Assembly (NCBI GenBank): GCA_949524905.1
Contig: CATINC010000013.1
Coordinates: 62,001 to 126,000, forward strand
DNA length: 64,000 bases
Source: Opitutia bacterium UBA7350
GTDB taxonomy: Bacteria > Verrucomicrobiota > Verrucomicrobiia > Opitutales > Coraliomargaritaceae
Direction: 5' to 3'
The translations under genes were made by a program, and so were the position numbers. Shown here piece by piece: positions 1-8,917 of this stretch. Below the pieces are notes generated by a model that saw only the letters and a program-made list of their open reading frames with translations, was not told the origin of the DNA and searched no databases. Each line of letters opens with the position of its first letter. The stretch's first letter is position 1.

Positions 1-1258
1 AGTCCTCTGCTTGCGAAATGGCAGAGGCCGCGGCGTGGCGGCTCCCTAACCCACCCGGCAAACTGTGCGCATAGTTTGGCACATGAACCAAGCTACCGGC
101 AGAAGCCAAGACCCCCTTACCATTGATAACAAAAGCTCCATCAATTGAAGATAATTCCTTCACAGTTTCATCCATGAAGGGGCTTAAGATATTGCGCTCC
201 TCATCTTTGTAGCCGTGGAATGGATTCAAAATAAGCGGCTTAGTGTGTTCTAGAATACGCTTTGCATCCCCTAACACAAAGAGACAGCCTACCGGGTGCC
301 CCTCTCGACCTTCCACCGCCAACTCCGTCGCAATGGCCAGTACGCGCTCAATAACTTCTGGCTTAACTGAAGGCGGAAGCATCTCAGAATTGTGGAATAA
401 CATGGTGTGAAATTCACGCTCCACATCGACTACCGTGATACTGTCAAATTGATTGCTTTGAGGCATGCCCCCAACACAACAGAGGCGATCAGTACTAGCA
501 AAAATTCCACGCGTTAAGCCAATCAATACAGCACTCCGCAGTTGGGAAAATCGATGATTACTATAAGCCCGCAGTGGCAAGACCGCATCGATTTCCTCGT
601 GGTCACTGACGACCTCAGAAGTACCCTGCGCAATCAGTACAGTCTTGAAGCCCTTAAAAGTCTCGCCGATTTCTACTCGCCCCCCAAAAGTATCCCCAAA
701 AACTAAAACCGCACCACATTTGGCCCCGCGCGCAATTTTTGCAGCCTCTCTTAAAATTAGTTTGTTAAAACGATTGTGTTGTCGAGGTAAGCGTTTGCCT
801 TCGCCGCTAAAGACCGTCTTTAAAGTTGTTTGAAATGACCCCAGGCTATGAGCTACGTCCAATCGCTCCATCAGATCCTTATCCTGAAAAACCCGTGCCA
901 AAGAAGCTAAGCTATACAAATAATTTCGTGCCTTCTCGGAAGCCAACAAAAGAAACACATACCGAATTTCTCCGTACTCTTTTTGACCCTCGTAGTTCAG
1001 CCCCTCTGGGCAACGCCCCACTGCGAGCATATAACTTCGATTCATCTTTACCCTCGCGTGCGGAAGGGATATGCCGCCGCCTAAATAAGTCGTCATTTGC
1101 CGTTCCCCCTCTTGCAGCTTTTGAAGCAACCCTGCCTTACTGATTTTGCTTTCTTTGGAAAAGTCACAAACCTCGAGTAATTCCGCCAATGCACCTTTGA
1201 AATCCGTACTCTTCAAATCAATGACGCGACTACGGGAAATGTAACGGTCAATGCGCAT
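1..1258 (-). CDS. PTS EIIA / PK-C-like / diadenylate cyclase fusion (partial)
   Basis: The gene starts at the ATG at 1258 and runs off the left edge; 419 residues are visible. Residues 1-150 look like a fructose/nitrogen-type PTS EIIA domain, with the active-site histidine in GGISLPHARV (H67). Residues about 165-330 resemble the pyruvate-kinase C-terminal-like domain that precedes the cyclase in archaeal-type DacZ enzymes, including EGREGHPVGCLFVLGD. From about 370 the DAC domain begins, with the DGA motif (373-375) and GLGSRHAAASAI (RH at 407-408). DAC enzymes condense two ATP into cyclic di-AMP. The EIIA domain suggests control by PTS phosphorylation, which is my inference. It lies downstream of nuoA on the same strand. 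The C-terminal end is outside the window, so completeness of the active site cannot be judged. Confidence 0.85.
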   Translation of the reverse strand, partial: MRIDRYISRSRVIDLKSTDFKGALAELLEVCDFSKESKISKAGLLQKLQEGERQMTTYLGGGISLPHARVKMNRSYMLAVGRCPEGLNYEGQKEYGEIRYVFLLLASEKARNYLYSLASLARVFQDKDLMERLDVAHSLGSFQTTLKTVFSGEGKRLPRQHNRFNKLILREAAKIARGAKCGAVLVFGDTFGGRVEIGETFKGFKTVLIAQGTSEVVSDHEEIDAVLPLRAYSNHRFSQLRSAVLIGLTRGIFASTDRLCCVGGMPQSNQFDSITVVDVEREFHTMLFHNSEMLPPSVKPEVIERVLAIATELAVEGREGHPVGCLFVLGDAKRILEHTKPLILNPFHGYKDEERNILSPFMDETVKELSSIDGAFVINGKGVLASAGSLVHVPNYAHSLPGGLGSRHAAASAISQAED

Positions 1259-1284
1259 AAGGATGAAGATTTTTTAACAAGCTG

Positions 1285-1315
1285 TAAGGAATACGTATAT
1301 TACATACGTAAGAAA
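1285..1315 (-). promoter_or_regulatory. Candidate promoter/operator of the EIIA-DAC gene
   Basis: Two copies of the palindrome TACGTA (1292-1297 and 1305-1310) sit 13 bp apart, 48-18 bases upstream of the cyclase start, with a TAATAT-like -10 element between them on the minus strand. The arrangement could be an operator with two half sites on one helix face, but no known regulator motif is matched. Confidence 0.25.
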
Positions 1316-1381
1316 GGGGCAAGAAAGGTTCCGAGCTTCCAAAGGCAAAGCGCGGGTTAAATTTAAAACTCCAACTGCAGT

Positions 1382-1756
1382 CTATTTTTCCCACTCGATT
1401 GCACCTTTTCGCAATTCATAAACCAATCCTATCACCAAAACAAATAGGAAAAAGAATACCGGCAATAGAATTGGTAACTGTGCTAACATAAATTCACGGA
1501 AGACCATCACCCATGGAATCAAGAAAACAACTTCTATATCAAATAGGATAAATAGCATCGCGGTCACATAAAACTTAACTGCGAATCGTGCACTCCCAGA
1601 ACCTTGCGCCAACATCCCACATTCATAAGGAGAATTCTTGATAGCGGAACCCTGCGCACGTTGACCAAAAATATGCGAGGCGACCAAGATCGTAACCGCG
1701 ATTCCTAAAACAAGAACCACCTGAACTAAAATTGGGTAAAAGTCCGCTAATTGCAT
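1382..1756 (-). CDS. nuoA: NADH-quinone oxidoreductase subunit A
   Basis: A 124-residue membrane protein with three hydrophobic segments. It is the subunit A of respiratory complex I, which helps form the hinge between the quinone site and the proton-pumping arm in the inner membrane. The family signature is clear: NSPYECG (41-47), then ARFAVKFYVTAMLFILFDIE, where the acidic residues of the last part are highly conserved. Length is normal for the family. Complex I subunits are usually in one operon, but no nuoB or other subunit is seen on either side. The neighbours are an unrelated DUF362-like gene upstream and the EIIA-DAC gene downstream, so this copy is detached from its operon. Confidence 0.95.
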   Translation of the reverse strand: MQLADFYPILVQVVLVLGIAVTILVASHIFGQRAQGSAIKNSPYECGMLAQGSGSARFAVKFYVTAMLFILFDIEVVFLIPWVMVFREFMLAQLPILLPVFFFLFVLVIGLVYELRKGAIEWEK

Positions 1757-1819
1757 AACATAGTAAAGTATCGCTTTTAGTTTTTATTCAAGGCGTTTCT
1801 CTAAAAGGGGTGCATTTAT

Positions 1820-2887
1820 TCACTTTAACCTTACTACTCGTTGCTCGATTGCACTTCGCTCATAAGCTCCTAATCCTAGACTTGTGGCAAAGGGTAATTG
1901 TTGAGGAATCGATGAAATTTCAGGAAAACCTGCCAAGCGTCGCCTCTCGTTTATCGCATCATATAACAAGCGATCTAAAGCCACCGGATCAGCACTCATT
2001 CTCAAAACCTCCTCACGGTGTGTGTAGAGTGAATTGAAAAAAGGTCCTCCAATGAATTGATAGGAATCCATGGGCATAAAATGAAGTACCGCCTTATTAA
2101 CCAACTCAGGGATTGCAGCGATTTCAGCGACCGCTGCTGAGGCGGTTGCTTGGTTCACTAAAAAACGGCGACTATTGCTAACGTTCCAGAGCGTCATGTT
2201 GACCAAAGCACCATCTACTCCGAGCGCAGGATCGTCACAACCAACTGGTAGATTAATCCAGAAATCTACCTCAAATAGCAAGGGCAAGGGCAAAAAACTC
2301 CGACGAGCCACTCCCTCCGCTTCGGCAAGATCAGAATGGTTACTATTATAATAACGCATCGCAGGGGGCAAGGGACTGTCGTAATACCAATCCTCGTCAT
2401 AATAATCTCCCCTATCCAAAGCCAATACAGGGCAGCCCTCAAAACTTAGGTCCGGCTCTGCAAGCGACGGCAAAATACCCGCCTGCCGCAAATTATAGCT
2501 ATCCCTATCAACAATTAAGATATCCTTCCTCCCAAAACCTCGTCGCTCCAGCGAAGCAATCAAAGCCCGCAATAAAATTTTGGGCGTCGAAAGCCCTGAG
2601 CCACTACGCGTATTAACCTTCAAGCCTGCCTTACCCAGCGATCCAGGCTTAAGCTCCCGACCTACCGCCGATTCATATTCCTGGAGCAAAGACTCCACCG
2701 CCTGAGCGTAATTTGAACCTTCAGGTGTTGCCGCCTCCCAAACCAAACTAGATCCTAACAAACCCTTGGAGGCAAAAAGTAAAACAACCCAAAACATACA
2801 AAGTAAGCGGAATCTTCCACGCTTAGAGCTATCACCTTGACTCTTACAGACGCCGCACAAGTGTTCTTTGTAAACTTCTTTCCACAT
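1820..2887 (-). CDS. Exported DUF362-like protein
   Basis: A 355-residue protein with a basic N-terminus followed by a hydrophobic segment (about residues 29-46), read as a signal peptide or anchor. The body matches the general logic of DUF362 proteins: a segment on picking and numbering an item (KILLRALIASLERRGF), a middle stretch WINLPVGCDDPALGVDGA, and a C-terminal ADPVALDRLLYDAINERRR, which resembles the conserved end of that family. Function of the family is unsettled. I see no cysteine-rich ferredoxin part. An internal ATG at residue 31 is a possible alternative start. It is divergent from the TPR lipoprotein gene, with only 24 bases between the two starts. Confidence 0.55.
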   Translation of the reverse strand: MWKEVYKEHLCGVCKSQGDSSKRGRFRLLCMFWVVLLFASKGLLGSSLVWEAATPEGSNYAQAVESLLQEYESAVGRELKPGSLGKAGLKVNTRSGSGLSTPKILLRALIASLERRGFGRKDILIVDRDSYNLRQAGILPSLAEPDLSFEGCPVLALDRGDYYDEDWYYDSPLPPAMRYYNSNHSDLAEAEGVARRSFLPLPLLFEVDFWINLPVGCDDPALGVDGALVNMTLWNVSNSRRFLVNQATASAAVAEIAAIPELVNKAVLHFMPMDSYQFIGGPFFNSLYTHREEVLRMSADPVALDRLLYDAINERRRLAGFPEISSIPQQLPFATSLGLGAYERSAIEQRVVRLK

Positions 2888-2911
2888 CCTTATCTTTAAT
2901 ACAATACATAG

Positions 2912-4513
2912 ATGCAGACCATAAAAAATAAAAAAACCCGCATCCGAAGCAATTTTCCCGTCATTCTATTGACTGCTCTGCTAGCACTCAATGCCTGCAC
3001 AGACCCAGAAACCGCTCAGCGCAAACAACTTGAAGAAGCGATCACCCTTCAGGAAAACGGCCAAGATCATGAAGCCCTCATCATTTTTCAATCCCTGCTT
3101 ACGATTCGACCCGAGGATCCTGACCTCCTGCAAAGAATTGGCGAAATCTACCAAAATGCCAACGACCTCAATCTCGCAGCCTTTTATCTTGAACAGGCTG
3201 CTTTAAACAATCCAGAGGATGCCGAACTCCTCCATAAATCCTACCTTGCCCTAGAAGCCGCTGGCGAAAATACCCTTCCCGCTCTGCGCCAACTCGCAAG
3301 CCGAGCACCGGAAAACATGGCCCCAAAACTTTGGCTCAAACTCGGTTATCTCCTTGCCCTTAATAACGAAACTCAGCCCGCACTCTCTGCTTATTTAAAA
3401 GGCATCCCCCAAGACACAGCCCAAAGCTCCCCCGATACCGCTAACGCTATCGCCATCCTTTTTCTACAACTCAATAACACTGCCCCAGCAGAACGCTGGT
3501 TCAAAATTGCCGCTCAAGACAGTGGCCCCGAAGCCCTCACCGCACTTCTGGGACTCCTAGAGATAAAACTAAGCGCCGCCGAATGGTCCGCTGCCGAAGA
3601 CCTTATCCAAAAACTGGATCAACGCTTTCCGGGCGCAGTGGATGCTAGTAATTGGGCTACCGCACGCGGTGAACTCCAAAAATGGCGAAAAGCTCAGCAG
3701 GAGATGACGGAGACCTTAAAAACTACGGATGCTAAAATCACCAAGACTTCAGCTACTGCTGCATCAGACTCCAGAACCAAAACAGCTAATTCCAGTAAAA
3801 GTATTTCCGCCGATGAATTTGACCTCATGGAAACCCTCGCCAACAAACCGGCGGTCGAAACTGCGGAAACAAAGACTCAAACAATCGAATACAATCCAGG
3901 CATTCGCATTCAACCAGCCGACCCTGATTTGGGAGAAAACTCGGCCTCGCCACAGCCCACCCCAATTGATCCCTTAATCAATGCAAATAAACTTGAACCC
4001 ATCAAACCCGAAGTCCTTACCCAGACGGAAGCCCCTCCGATTGATCGCGATCAACTCCTTACGGAAGCAGAAAATTCCCTAATGCAGCGCAATTTCAAAA
4101 GCGCAATCCGGTTTTACTGGCAAGCCCTAGGCTTAGATAGCACCACCCCAGACGTTTGGAGTCTTCTCTCCCAAGCCTACACCCTCAACAGCGAAACTCG
4201 CAACGCCGAGACAACCGCCCTCGAAGCTGTCCGCCTTGCCCCCAAAGAAGTGGATTACACTCTAAAATACCTACGAATTGCCCAACGCAGTAAACCCCCC
4301 CAACTATTCCTGACAGAACTCAAAATCGCTTTTGATCGCTTCCCAAATAACCCTGAAATCATTATCTCACTTGCCCGTGCACGACAACGCATCAGCAAGG
4401 ATCGCCTTGCCGCTGCTGCGCTCTACCAGCAATTTATCACACAATTCCCTAGCCATCCCCTACGCCCAGAAGCTGAAACATCACTCAAAACTCTGACTGA
4501 GACAGCTCCCTAA
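2912..4513 (+). CDS. TPR-repeat lipoprotein
   Basis: A 533-residue predicted lipoprotein. Three basic blocks precede a hydrophobic stretch that ends in the lipobox LALNAC, so Cys29 would be lipidated after signal peptidase II cleavage. Residues 40-225 and 385-520 are alpha-helical TPR-like repeats (for example LEEAITLQENGQDHEALIIF and NSLMQRNFKSAIRFYWQALG). Between them lies a low-complexity linker of about 120 residues, rich in Thr, Ala, Lys and Pro. TPR arrays bind partner proteins, so a scaffold or assembly role in the periplasm or outer membrane is likely, with no specific partner visible. It is 31 bases upstream of dnaG and may be cotranscribed with it. Confidence 0.7.
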   Translation: MQTIKNKKTRIRSNFPVILLTALLALNACTDPETAQRKQLEEAITLQENGQDHEALIIFQSLLTIRPEDPDLLQRIGEIYQNANDLNLAAFYLEQAALNNPEDAELLHKSYLALEAAGENTLPALRQLASRAPENMAPKLWLKLGYLLALNNETQPALSAYLKGIPQDTAQSSPDTANAIAILFLQLNNTAPAERWFKIAAQDSGPEALTALLGLLEIKLSAAEWSAAEDLIQKLDQRFPGAVDASNWATARGELQKWRKAQQEMTETLKTTDAKITKTSATAASDSRTKTANSSKSISADEFDLMETLANKPAVETAETKTQTIEYNPGIRIQPADPDLGENSASPQPTPIDPLINANKLEPIKPEVLTQTEAPPIDRDQLLTEAENSLMQRNFKSAIRFYWQALGLDSTTPDVWSLLSQAYTLNSETRNAETTALEAVRLAPKEVDYTLKYLRIAQRSKPPQLFLTELKIAFDRFPNNPEIIISLARARQRISKDRLAAAALYQQFITQFPSHPLRPEAETSLKTLTETAP

Positions 4514-4544
4514 GCTCGCTCTTTTAATCCGCAACAATAAGCAC

Positions 4545-6377
4545 GTGCCGCGAGTCGCTCAAAGCTCCATCGACGCCATGAAACACCAAGTGAACTTGGT
4601 GGACGTCATCTCTCCGTATGTGCAGCTCAAACGAGCCGGGCGTTCCTGGAAAGGACTCAGCCCATTTACTCAGGAAAAAACCCCCTCCTTCTATGTCCAC
4701 CCTGACCGCGGATTCTTTAAATGCTTCAGTACTGGCGAAGGTGGCGACCTCTTTAGCTTCGTCATGAAGATGGAAAACCTCGAATTTATCGAGGCTGTCG
4801 AATTCCTCGCCCAAAAATTTAATATCAACCTAGAATACGAAGCCGGAGGACCTTCAAAAAATGACCTCTCTCTACGCAAGCAAATCTTTGCCGTTAATGA
4901 CCTCGCAGCTAATTGGTTTCATCATCAATTCATCCATAGCGACGAAGCAGCACCGGTCCGCCAGTATTGGAATGATCAACGCGGCTTTGATAACGCCACA
5001 GCCGAAACGTATAAAGTCGGCTATGCTCCAGCAGCGCTCAACGCGCTCGCACTCCTTTGCCAAAAAAAGGAGATCTCGACTGAGGCGATGCACCAATCCG
5101 GCCTCTTTTATGCCTACGATAACGAAAAAGACCACCAGCGATTTAAATCTCGTTTTCGCGGCCGCCTTATGATTCCCATTCGCGACGTCCAAGGTCGTGT
5201 TGTCGCCTTTACTGCTCGGCAACTTCCCCAAACTCCTAAAGACGATCCCGCCCGAGAAGCCAAGTACGTAAACTCCCCGGAAACCCCCATCTTCAACAAA
5301 GGTCGCATCCTCTTTGGCATGGATCACGCCCGAAAACACCTTAAAGAAGACAGTAGCTTTCTCCTTGTCGAAGGACAACTCGATGCTATCCGCTGCTGGT
5401 CCGTTGGCCTCCATACCGCCATTGCACCTCAAGGTACCGCCCTAACCGAGCAACAACTCCACCTCCTGAGGCGCTACGATCCAAAGTCCGTCGAATGCCT
5501 CCTCGACGGCGATCGCGCCGGACGCAAAGCCGCCCTCCGCTCAGTTCCCCTAGCCCTAAAAGCAGATCTCGATTTTCATTTTCTTCTATTACCTGAAAAA
5601 ATGGACCCCGATGACCTGCTACGGGAACACGGCGCCGAGGGCCTCGATTCACTTCGCAAAGATGCCCTCAACGGCATTGAGCTCACCCTCAAGGAAACGC
5701 TACCAACGGATCGAGCACCCTCTACTCACGAAAAAACCGCCGCATTGCGTCAAGTTTTTGAACTACTGCAGCACATCCCTTCATTGGTTGCTCGCGAAGA
5801 TTACCTGAGCCAAGCTGCCCGCCAACTGCGAGTTGATCCCGAAGCCGCTCTGCGCGACTTTCGGAAATTTATCCCCAAAACATTGGCGAGCACCCCTCAA
5901 CCTGCTCCCAATGCAGAATCAAATTCAAGCGACAGGCTATTGACACAAGCCACCTGGGAATTACTTTGGCTCGTTTACCATCACACCGAATATGCTCAAG
6001 CCGTTGCAAATGCCACTGATTTTGAATGGCTCGACACTCAATCTCCTGCCGGTCGCATTTTGGGCCGCATCCTTGCTGAAATACAAGAAGGTCTCCTTGA
6101 TAATAACCAAGCTATAGAAAGTCTCCTCGATACAAACGAAGACCGTCAAATCCTTGCCGAAATCAGCCTACGCGAACTGGAAGTGGAACAACCTGCTCGT
6201 CAAATACATGATTGCCTTAAAACTGTGTTTCGTAATCACTTACAAAAGTTAAAACAGGAATTGGAACAAAAAGTTGCCAACATTGACCTTTCAGAGGAAA
6301 ACCGCCTACAACTTATGCGCAAAGTGCGCACTATTCGAGAAACTCTGAGTAAACCGATAGATTTTCAAATTAAATAA
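4545..6377 (+). CDS. dnaG: DNA primase, with degenerate zinc-binding domain
   Basis: A 610-residue primase that makes RNA primers for DNA replication. A GTG codon at 4545 gives the family-typical N-terminus (MPRVAQSSIDAMKHQVNLVD). The N-terminal CHC2 fold is recognisable (KGLSPFTQEKTPSF, GEGGDLFSFVMKMENLEF), but three of the four Zn ligands are changed: the C-H-C-C positions 39, 42, 60 and 63 read Ser, Thr, Cys, Thr. The catalytic TOPRIM core is intact, with LLVEGQLDA around residue 273 and LLDGDRAGRKAA around 320. The C-terminal 160 residues are the helicase-binding type region. It is followed 23 bases later by rpoD, matching the conserved dnaG-rpoD arrangement. Confidence 0.95.
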   Translation: MPRVAQSSIDAMKHQVNLVDVISPYVQLKRAGRSWKGLSPFTQEKTPSFYVHPDRGFFKCFSTGEGGDLFSFVMKMENLEFIEAVEFLAQKFNINLEYEAGGPSKNDLSLRKQIFAVNDLAANWFHHQFIHSDEAAPVRQYWNDQRGFDNATAETYKVGYAPAALNALALLCQKKEISTEAMHQSGLFYAYDNEKDHQRFKSRFRGRLMIPIRDVQGRVVAFTARQLPQTPKDDPAREAKYVNSPETPIFNKGRILFGMDHARKHLKEDSSFLLVEGQLDAIRCWSVGLHTAIAPQGTALTEQQLHLLRRYDPKSVECLLDGDRAGRKAALRSVPLALKADLDFHFLLLPEKMDPDDLLREHGAEGLDSLRKDALNGIELTLKETLPTDRAPSTHEKTAALRQVFELLQHIPSLVAREDYLSQAARQLRVDPEAALRDFRKFIPKTLASTPQPAPNAESNSSDRLLTQATWELLWLVYHHTEYAQAVANATDFEWLDTQSPAGRILGRILAEIQEGLLDNNQAIESLLDTNEDRQILAEISLRELEVEQPARQIHDCLKTVFRNHLQKLKQELEQKVANIDLSEENRLQLMRKVRTIRETLSKPIDFQIK

Positions 6378-6400
6378 ATACTACCTGACTTGTTCACGCT

Positions 6401-8482
6401 ATGCCTGCCTCAAAAAAGAAAACAACTGCCAAGAAAACCCTCCGAAAGACTGTCAAAAAAACGGCTCGAAAGGTGACCCAAAAGGTAGCCCCTAAAAAAG
6501 CAGTTGCTCAGAAAAAAGCACCTGTGAAAAAAACTGCCAAAAAAGCCACTCCTGTAAAAGCAGTCGCTCAGAAAAAAGCACCTGTGAAAAAAACTGCCAA
6601 AAAAGCAGCCAACAAGAAAGTTTCCAAAAAAGCCACTCCTGTAAAAGCAGTCGCTCAGAAAAAGGCCCCCGCTAAAAAGGTCACTAAAAAGGCAGCCACG
6701 AAGAAGGCAGCCACAAAAAAAGCCTCTACAAAGGTGATTGAAGAAATCAGCGATGAGGCCATTGCCAGCATCAGCAAAAAACGCCGTCTCTCCCCCAAAG
6801 CTCAGGAAAAACTTAACGAACGCATACGCACCTTGATCCGGCTCTCCAAAGAACAAGGTTTTCTTACCTTCAAAGACATCAATAAATCACTGCCTGAAGG
6901 TGTGAATAATCCTGATGAAATTGAAAATGTCATCACCATTCTTCAAAACCTTGAAGTCGAAATCCTCGACGACAGCGAAGTTGAAAGTTTCAAAGCCCGC
7001 AAAGAGGAAACAGAAGAAAAAGAAGTTCGCAGCTCTCAGAATGACATTTTGGACGACCCTGTCCGCATGTACTTAAAACAAATGGGGCAAGTGCCTCTAC
7101 TCACCCGAGAAGAGGAAGTTGCTATCTCTAAACGCATTGAAAATGCCGAGCAACGCGCACAAGACGCTCTTTTTTCCACTGCCCTGACGCTAGAATTTCA
7201 AAACGATATTGTTCGGAAACTCCTCAATCGAGAGGAACGCTTTGATCGCGTTGTGCTTGATAAGAAAATTGATAGCCGCGAAACGTATTTCAACAGCTTA
7301 CCAAAACTGCTTGAACGCGCTCATGGACTGGGCGAGCGCATCTACTCCGCTTGGGACAGCCAAATAGAAGCCGCCAAGGCAAAGAAGGAAAGTAACCGCA
7401 AGCGTGCTTCCACCCGCATGAAGAAATATGAAAAGGAATTGCGCCTGACCCTTCGTAAATACTGCCTCAAATTAAAAATATTTGAAGATTTCCTTAAAGA
7501 CTTAAACCCCACCTACCGCGAACTCAAGGACCTCTATGATGACCTTGAAGCTGTCGGCAAAGTAACCACTCGCCGCCGCAAAAAAGTCAACGTTCCCGCT
7601 ATTGAAAAGAGACTCCAAGTAATCAAAACCGAGTTTAAAATAGAACCCCAAGAACTGATGGAGTTAATTCGCGAAGTGCGCCTAGGTATGCGGGAGGCAC
7701 ACAAGGCTAAAACCGAAATGGTCGAAGCAAATCTGCGCCTTGTTATTTCAATAGCAAAAAAATATACCAATCGTGGCCTCTCCTTCCTAGACCTTATCCA
7801 AGAAGGTAATATGGGTCTAATGAAAGCCGTTGAAAAATTTGAATATCGTCGCGGCTACAAGTTCTCGACCTATGCTACTTGGTGGATTCGCCAAGCAATT
7901 ACACGCTCCATTGCAGATCAAGCACGCACCATTCGAATTCCAGTGCACATGATCGAAACCCTAAACAAGGTCATGCAGGTTCAGAAACAACTCCTCCAAG
8001 AGTTGGGCCATGAACCCACTGCCGAGGAAGTTGCTGAAGAAATGAACCTGCCACTCGAGCGCGTTCAATCAATCATGAAGATGGCACAGCAACCCATTTC
8101 CCTACAAAGCCCTGTTGGCGATTCCGACGACACCAACTTTGGTGATTTTATAGAAGACAAAGGTGCAGAAAATCCATACGATATGACTGCTTACAGTCTT
8201 CTGAGAGAAAAAATTACCGATGTGCTCGACAGCCTTACGCCCCGTGAGCGCCGAGTGCTTTCACTTCGCTTCGGCTTAGTCGATGGTTACTCTCGCACCT
8301 TGGAAGAAGTGGGTCGTCAATTTAAAGTTACTCGAGAACGCATCCGCCAAATTGAAGCAAAAGCGCTTCGGAAAATGCGGCACCCTACTCGTATCCGTCA
8401 ACTGCACGGATTCTTTGAAGGCGATATCAATCTCGACAAACCCGGCATGGATAGTATTAAAAGAGATATCGGAAAAGAATAA
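6401..8482 (+). CDS. rpoD: Primary sigma factor RpoD with histone-like N-terminal tail
   Basis: A 693-residue housekeeping sigma-70. Residues 1-112 form a Lys/Ala/Pro tail resembling histone H1, with the segment VAQKKAP occurring three times (35, 55, 84). Region 1.1-like sequence follows (about 125-200), then region 1.2 ([20 protein letters not shown]), a non-conserved region with basic coiled coil (about 240-410), region 2 ([40 protein letters not shown]), region 3, and the region 4.2 helix-turn-helix ([20 protein letters not shown]). All promoter-contact regions look intact. Similar Lys/Ala-rich extensions are known on actinobacterial primary sigma factors such as HrdB; here it may add nonspecific DNA binding, which is an inference. 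Confidence 0.97.
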   Translation: MPASKKKTTAKKTLRKTVKKTARKVTQKVAPKKAVAQKKAPVKKTAKKATPVKAVAQKKAPVKKTAKKAANKKVSKKATPVKAVAQKKAPAKKVTKKAATKKAATKKASTKVIEEISDEAIASISKKRRLSPKAQEKLNERIRTLIRLSKEQGFLTFKDINKSLPEGVNNPDEIENVITILQNLEVEILDDSEVESFKARKEETEEKEVRSSQNDILDDPVRMYLKQMGQVPLLTREEEVAISKRIENAEQRAQDALFSTALTLEFQNDIVRKLLNREERFDRVVLDKKIDSRETYFNSLPKLLERAHGLGERIYSAWDSQIEAAKAKKESNRKRASTRMKKYEKELRLTLRKYCLKLKIFEDFLKDLNPTYRELKDLYDDLEAVGKVTTRRRKKVNVPAIEKRLQVIKTEFKIEPQELMELIREVRLGMREAHKAKTEMVEANLRLVISIAKKYTNRGLSFLDLIQEGNMGLMKAVEKFEYRRGYKFSTYATWWIRQAITRSIADQARTIRIPVHMIETLNKVMQVQKQLLQELGHEPTAEEVAEEMNLPLERVQSIMKMAQQPISLQSPVGDSDDTNFGDFIEDKGAENPYDMTAYSLLREKITDVLDSLTPRERRVLSLRFGLVDGYSRTLEEVGRQFKVTRERIRQIEAKALRKMRHPTRIRQLHGFFEGDINLDKPGMDSIKRDIGKE
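6497..6700 (+). repeat. Direct repeats coding the RpoD lysine-rich tail
   Basis: Three copies of a DNA unit coding AVAQKKAP followed by Lys/Thr/Ala-rich spacer begin near 6500, 6560 and 6647. The first two are exactly 60 bases apart and nearly identical at the DNA level; the third is 87 bases further. The phase is kept at multiples of three, so copy-number change by slippage would not break the reading frame. Confidence 0.8.
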
Positions 8483-8503
8483 ACTAACCGTTTAGTAACA
8501 TAG

Positions 8504-8899
8504 ATGTATAAAAAAATTAACTTTTTTCTTCTGAGCACATGCTTGATTACAAGCATTGCTTGTAGTGAGTACAGCACCATTCCAGCTGGCGCTGAAGTAG
8601 AACTAGCCAATCCGGTTACTCCACTCTTTAAGGGTCCCACGATCGTCCATGCAGACATGATAGAGCGCATCGCAACCATTCGCTACGGGCATGAATTAGA
8701 AGAAGTATACTTAATCGTAAAAGATACGAACGGCGAGCAGGTGGCTCTTTTGAAAAGCCTTCCCCTTCGTCCCGGAAGTTTGCGCACCGCTGACATTCTT
8801 GAAGGTACGCCTAAGATCAACCAACGTGTTAGCTCTGCTACTACTGAGCAAAATGAAGCTTACCAAAAGATTTACCCTAACGTCACCGAAGATAATTAA
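8504..8899 (+). CDS. Small predicted lipoprotein of unknown function
   Basis: A 131-residue protein that starts with a lysine pair and a hydrophobic stretch ending in a lipobox, SIAC, so Cys20 would be the lipidated residue. The mature part of about 110 residues has a beta-rich look (IERIATIRYGHELEEVYLIV) and an acidic C-terminus. I do not recognise the family. It sits 21 bases after rpoD and 18 bases before tatA on the same strand, so it is probably read in the same transcript, though position alone says nothing about its role. Confidence 0.65.
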   Translation: MYKKINFFLLSTCLITSIACSEYSTIPAGAEVELANPVTPLFKGPTIVHADMIERIATIRYGHELEEVYLIVKDTNGEQVALLKSLPLRPGSLRTADILEGTPKINQRVSSATTEQNEAYQKIYPNVTEDN

Positions 8900-8917
8900 T
8901 TTACCATCCACCCTGCT

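Noticed and set aside
826-1143. Open frame of 105 codons on the plus strand
   Set aside because: It lies opposite the EIIA-DAC gene, whose minus-strand product has clear domains; the plus frame has no family look.
6410-6856. Cys/Phe-rich open frame opposite the start of rpoD
   Set aside because: It is the antisense of the Lys/Ala-rich repeats, which makes a long low-complexity frame by base composition alone.
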